Positions 61,106-64,000 of a stretch of 64,000 nt of DNA are shown piece by piece (positions within the stretch are counted from its first letter, which is position 1; every line of letters starts with the position of its first letter). The translations under genes and the position numbers were made by a program. A model generated the notes under the pieces. The model saw only the letters and a list, made by a program, of their open reading frames with translations, made no database searches and was not told the origin of the DNA. The DNA is from RYN-133 sp963754285 (GTDB lineage Bacteria; Actinomycetota; Actinomycetes; Mycobacteriales; Jatrophihabitantaceae), in contig CAVWFN010000005.1 in NCBI GenBank assembly GCA_963754285.1, positions 1-64,000 on the forward strand. Direction: 5' to 3'.

Positions 61106-61506
61106 CGGGTGACTTCGCGGTCCAGGGCGGCGCGGGCGGGCGGGGTGAACAACAGAAACAGCACGGCCAGGGCAGCCACCATGATCGGCGCGCCGTAGGC
61201 GATCAGGCCCGCCTGGAACCACAGGCTGTACGAGACCGGGACGGCGAGCAGTTGCAGCACGACGATGGGCGAGCGCGCGGCGGGACGAAGGAACAGCAGC
61301 GCGCGCGCAGCGGCGGCGAGAGCAGCGGCGCCGATCAGCGCCAGGGCGGCACCGAGCAGCGCACCCCATACGTGCTGCGGCGAACCGGTCACCGTCTTAA
61401 CGACCAGGACGACGGCAGCGCCGACCAGTGCCAGTGCCTCGAGCGCGATGATCGCAGCGGCGATGCGCAACGGGCCGGGCACGGCCGAAAGAGTCGGTCT
61501 GTCCAC
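61102..61506 (-). CDS. Small membrane protein
   Basis: A 134-residue protein with four hydrophobic segments (IIALEALALVGAAVVLVVK, WGALLGAALALIGAAALAAA, IVVLQLLAVPVSYSLWFQAG, PIMVAALAVLFLLF). It starts at GTG 61506. I recognise no catalytic motif. Such proteins are common near the whiB/diacylglycerol-kinase region in actinobacteria. It is divergent from the kinase, with 36 bp between starts. Confidence 0.75.
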   Translation of the reverse strand: MDRPTLSAVPGPLRIAAAIIALEALALVGAAVVLVVKTVTGSPQHVWGALLGAALALIGAAALAAAARALLFLRPAARSPIVVLQLLAVPVSYSLWFQAGLIAYGAPIMVAALAVLFLLFTPPARAALDREVTR

Positions 61507-61542
61507 CCGGCCAACGGTAGGCGATCGGTATTGTTCGACCTC

Positions 61543-62475
61543 GTGCGTGTCTTGGTCGTCTCGAACCCGCGTGCGACGGCTACCACCTCGCGCGAACGGG
61601 ACGTGCTCACGCACGCTCTCGGCAGCGATGCCGAACTCGAACTCGAGGAGACCGCCAACCGCGGGCACGCCGCAGCCCTCGCCTGCCGTGCCATGCGCAA
61701 CGGGACGGACGTCGTCGTGGCCTTCGGCGGCGACGGCACGGTGAACGAGGTCGTCAACGGGCTGCTCACCGACGGCGTGCACGACAAGGTGCCGGCCCTC
61801 GGCGTCGTGCCGGCCGGATCGACCAACGTGTTCGCCCGCTCCCTCGGCCTGCCGCAGACCCCGATCGAGGCCACCGGCGTCGTGCTCGAAGCCCTGCGCA
61901 CGGGCAGCCGCCGCCCGGTCAGCCTCGGCTGCGTGACCCTCGGCGCCGACGAGCGATGGTTCATCTTCGCCGCGGGAATGGGGTACGACGCGGCGATCGT
62001 GGCCGGCGTCGAGAAGCAGCGCAACAAGGGCAAGACGTCCAGCCACACGCTGTACGCGCGCGTCGGCGTGCGCGAGTTCTTCAAGTCCGACCGCCGCCAC
62101 CCGCGCCTGCATCTCGAACTGCCCGAGGGCACGCGCTACGACGACATCTACATGGCTGTGGTCACGAACACCGATCCGTGGACCTACGTCGGCAACCGCC
62201 CGCTGCGTCCCACACCGGACACGAACTTCGACACCGGGCTGGGCCTGTACGCCCGGCGTCGCATGAGTACCGCCGGAGTGATGTTCAGCATGGTGAGGTT
62301 GTCGGGCAAACACCCCCGGATCGGACGACGCGGGGCGATCACCGGGCACGATCTCGACGGGTTGACTGTTCTTGCCGACGATCCCACGCCGGTTCAGGTC
62401 GACGGCGACTACCTCGGACTCCACGAAAAGCTGGTGTTCCGAACGGCCGCGAAAGCAGTTCAGGTTCTTCTGTGA
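61543..62475 (+). CDS. Diacylglycerol kinase-family protein
   Basis: A 310-residue lipid kinase: the N-terminal strand VRVLVVSNPRATATT, the ATP motif VVAFGGDGTVNEVVNGL (about residues 60-76), LGVVPAGSTNVFARSLGL and the C-terminal VQVDGDYLG. It is close to DgkB/YegS-type soluble kinases that phosphorylate diacylglycerol or similar lipids. GTG start with no leader space, possibly leaderless. It precedes whiB1 by 307 bp. Confidence 0.9.
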   Translation: MRVLVVSNPRATATTSRERDVLTHALGSDAELELEETANRGHAAALACRAMRNGTDVVVAFGGDGTVNEVVNGLLTDGVHDKVPALGVVPAGSTNVFARSLGLPQTPIEATGVVLEALRTGSRRPVSLGCVTLGADERWFIFAAGMGYDAAIVAGVEKQRNKGKTSSHTLYARVGVREFFKSDRRHPRLHLELPEGTRYDDIYMAVVTNTDPWTYVGNRPLRPTPDTNFDTGLGLYARRRMSTAGVMFSMVRLSGKHPRIGRRGAITGHDLDGLTVLADDPTPVQVDGDYLGLHEKLVFRTAAKAVQVLL

Positions 62476-62782
62476 CCAAGAGAAGTGTCCGAATTAATTG
62501 GATTTAGGGGTCGACCGATCGCGGCGGCACGCGTACTTTTGGGCCGTCAACGGTGACATGAGAGCGCGCCGAGGGCTGCGGATTGGTACTTGCCGCGCGC
62601 GGGTAATTCGACCACGCTGACTTCAGGAGACGGTTGCCACGACGGCTCGGCACGACCCAGGTGAGCTGGCTTGCATCTGGGTCAATGGCTTGAAGCTTGA
62701 GCTCGCTCGTGAAAGGATTCACAAGCGTAGGTGGAGCGGCACCGATGCCGTTCAACTACGACGACGTGAGGAGAAAGACAAG
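62476..62782 (+). promoter_or_regulatory. Long whiB1 upstream region
   Basis: A 307-bp stretch without a convincing coding signal. It contains a CRP-like site at 62708-62723 and a GAGGAGAAAG Shine-Dalgarno about 6 bases before the whiB1 ATG. I see no other recognisable element. Confidence 0.6.
62708..62723. promoter_or_regulatory. CRP-like site before whiB1
   Basis: CGTGA-N6-TCACA, one base from the CRP consensus TGTGA-N6-TCACA. It lies 60 bp before the whiB1 start. In mycobacteria whiB1 is controlled by a CRP homologue, so the site is plausible. Confidence 0.65.
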
Positions 62783-63034
62783 ATGGATTGGCGTCACCGC
62801 GCGATTTGCCGTGACGAAGACCCCGAGCTGTTCTTTCCGATCGGAAACACCGGCCCGGCACTGCTCCAGATCGAGCAGGCCAAGGCTGTATGCCGTCGGT
62901 GCCCGGTGATCCAGCAGTGCCTCGCGTGGGCTCTGGAGAGCGGTCAGGACGCGGGCGTCTGGGGCGGTCTGTCCGAGGACGAGCGACGCGCTCTGAAGCG
63001 TCGCAATGCGCGCGCAAGGGCTCGACTGGCCTGA
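62783..63034 (+). CDS. whiB1: WhiB1-type iron-sulfur regulator
   Basis: An 83-residue WhiB protein: MDWRHRAIC start, the four cluster cysteines (9, 37, 40 and 46: CRDEDPELFFP and CRRCPVIQQC), the turn AGVWGGLSEDERRAL and a basic C-terminus (KRRNARARARLA) for DNA binding. It binds a nitric-oxide-sensitive [4Fe-4S] cluster and works with sigma factor SigA. The ATG at 62783 follows GAGGAGAAAG. It is convergent with the histidine kinase. Confidence 0.96.
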   Translation: MDWRHRAICRDEDPELFFPIGNTGPALLQIEQAKAVCRRCPVIQQCLAWALESGQDAGVWGGLSEDERRALKRRNARARARLA

Positions 63035-63053
63035 GTCGAAACACACTTATCGG

Positions 63054-63079
63054 TGCCGGTCGTGATCTCACGGCCGGCA
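63054..63079. terminator. Bidirectional hairpin between whiB1 and the kinase
   Basis: TGCCGGTCGTGA and TCACGGCCGGCA form a 12-bp stem (one G-U pair) with a 2-base loop, 19 bp after the whiB1 stop and 20 bp from the kinase stop. It is a good shared terminator. Confidence 0.75.
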
Positions 63080-63099
63080 TCGTCGTTTGTGTGACGGGG

Positions 63100-64000
63100 C
63101 TAACCGCCGACCCGCGCGCGCCGAGCGAGCGGCATCAGCACGACGGCCGAGGTGCCCGGCGCGGACTCGCGGGGGTGCAGTGTCACCGTCCCGTCGAGCT
63201 CGCCGGCGACCAGGGTGCGAACGATCTGCAGCCCGAGTTCGCCGGACGTGTCGGCAAACCCCTCGGGCAGCCCGGCACCGTCATCGTCGACCCGTAACTC
63301 GAGTTCGCCGCGGTCGCGTTGCGCATTGACCAGCACCGACCCGCTCGCGCCGTCCGGGAACGCGTGCTCGAGCGCGTTCTGGACGAGCTCGGTGAGCACC
63401 AGCACCAGCGCAGTGGCAACCTCGGCGGGCAGCTCGCCGAACGTGCCGACGCGGCGCAGATCGATCCGTCCCGCTGATCCCATGACATCGGTGAGCATGC
63501 CGAGCAGCCGATCCACGACGTGGTCGAAGTCGACCTCCTCGTCGACCGATACCGACAGCGTTTCGTGCACGAGCGCGATCGACGCCACCCGGCGCATCGA
63601 CTCCTCGAGCGCCACCCGCGCCTCGGGAATCGCGACCCGGCGCGCCTGCAGCCGCAACAACGCCGCCACGGTCTGCAGATTGTTCTTCACCCGGTGGTGG
63701 ATCTCGCGGATCGTTGCGTCCTTGCTCATGAGCTGCCGGTCACGACGACGCAGTTCGGTGACGTCCTGCATCAGCAACAGCGCGCCGAGCGTCTCGCCGC
63801 GGGGCCGCAGCGGGATCGCCCGGAAGAGGATGGTCGCTCCCCCGCCGTCGACCTCGATCGACGCCGGCTGGCCGCCGTCGATTGCCGCCTCGACCGCGTC
63901 GCCCAGATCGCTCGCGTCGAACGGGTCGTCGGCGACCCCACTGGTCAGTTCGTGCAGCGGCTCACCGACCACAGTGCCTGACACGCCGAGGCGGCTGAAG
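63100..64000 (-). CDS. Sensor histidine kinase, PdtaS-like (5' end outside the window)
   Basis: The last 300 residues of a cytosolic histidine kinase. A PAS domain is present (about 63980 to 63760, with GATILFRAIPLRPRGE and LGALLLMQDVT), then a HisKA_2-type dimerisation helix with the phospho-acceptor histidine in IREIHHRVKNNLQTVAALL, then the ATPase core (NALEHAFPDG, DDDGAGLPEGF, GLQIVRTLV). This matches PdtaS, which pairs with the antiterminator PdtaR. The frame continues past the window edge without a start codon, so the N-terminal GAF part is missing here. Confidence 0.9.
   Translation of the reverse strand, partial: FSRLGVSGTVVGEPLHELTSGVADDPFDASDLGDAVEAAIDGGQPASIEVDGGGATILFRAIPLRPRGETLGALLLMQDVTELRRRDRQLMSKDATIREIHHRVKNNLQTVAALLRLQARRVAIPEARVALEESMRRVASIALVHETLSVSVDEEVDFDHVVDRLLGMLTDVMGSAGRIDLRRVGTFGELPAEVATALVLVLTELVQNALEHAFPDGASGSVLVNAQRDRGELELRVDDDGAGLPEGFADTSGELGLQIVRTLVAGELDGTVTLHPRESAPGTSAVVLMPLARRARVGG

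Overview
The window is high-GC DNA from an actinobacterium. The evidence is the gene set: a fused 2-oxoglutarate decarboxylase/dehydrogenase (Kgd type) followed by a DUF6104 micro-protein, WhiB1, a PdtaS-type histidine kinase, a SigF/SigB operon with an RsbW-like partner, F420-type oxidoreductases, nickel superoxide dismutase with its SodX protease, frequent GTG starts and 4-bp ATGA/GTGA overlaps. I cannot name the genus. It looks like a free-living, aerobic soil organism with a large catabolic repertoire.

Layout. 1-2433: a tRNA tail and a two-gene acyl-CoA ligase/enoyl-CoA hydratase unit, each gene broken by one extra base. 2659-10966: secreted or envelope proteins (a propeller-PKD protein, an L,D-transpeptidase lipoprotein, a cysteine-paired propeller) with an antiporter and an aldo/keto reductase. 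11069-13398: an ECF42-type sigma factor with three YCII/DGPF genes and two matching candidate promoters. 13418-21313: transporters (LysE, NiCoT nickel permease, Kup, an ABC pair), class I aldolase and two F420/PPOX enzymes. 21331-26268: an inverted-repeat cluster, then kgd, DUF6104 and DUF1206. 26286-32226: an extradiol (LigAB) ring-cleavage locus built around an IclR regulator and a palindromic operator. 32227-34217: a 31-bp tandem repeat, a lone STAS protein, a lipoprotein and a PPOX enzyme.

34228-48279 is the most coherent accessory region. A TetR regulator sits between acyl-CoA dehydrogenase, NDP-forming CoA ligase and FAD oxidoreductase genes on one side and, on the other, a PotABCD-type ABC importer, a class III aminotransferase, a Rieske oxygenase and a second FAD oxidoreductase. 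The same 16-bp operator (GACTGA-N4-TCARTC) occurs at the three promoter positions. It reads as one TetR-controlled pathway that imports an amino compound and degrades it oxidatively to acyl-CoA. The substrate is unknown.

48247-64000: YczE with its probable MocR/YczR regulator, a divergent cellulose-synthase-like glycosyltransferase and GH18 hydrolase pair, malic enzyme, a sedolisin, sodX/sodN, the phosphatase/RsbW/SigF operon, a DUF559-like nuclease flanked by related palindromes, a diacylglycerol kinase, whiB1 with a CRP-like site, and a partial histidine kinase cut by the window end.
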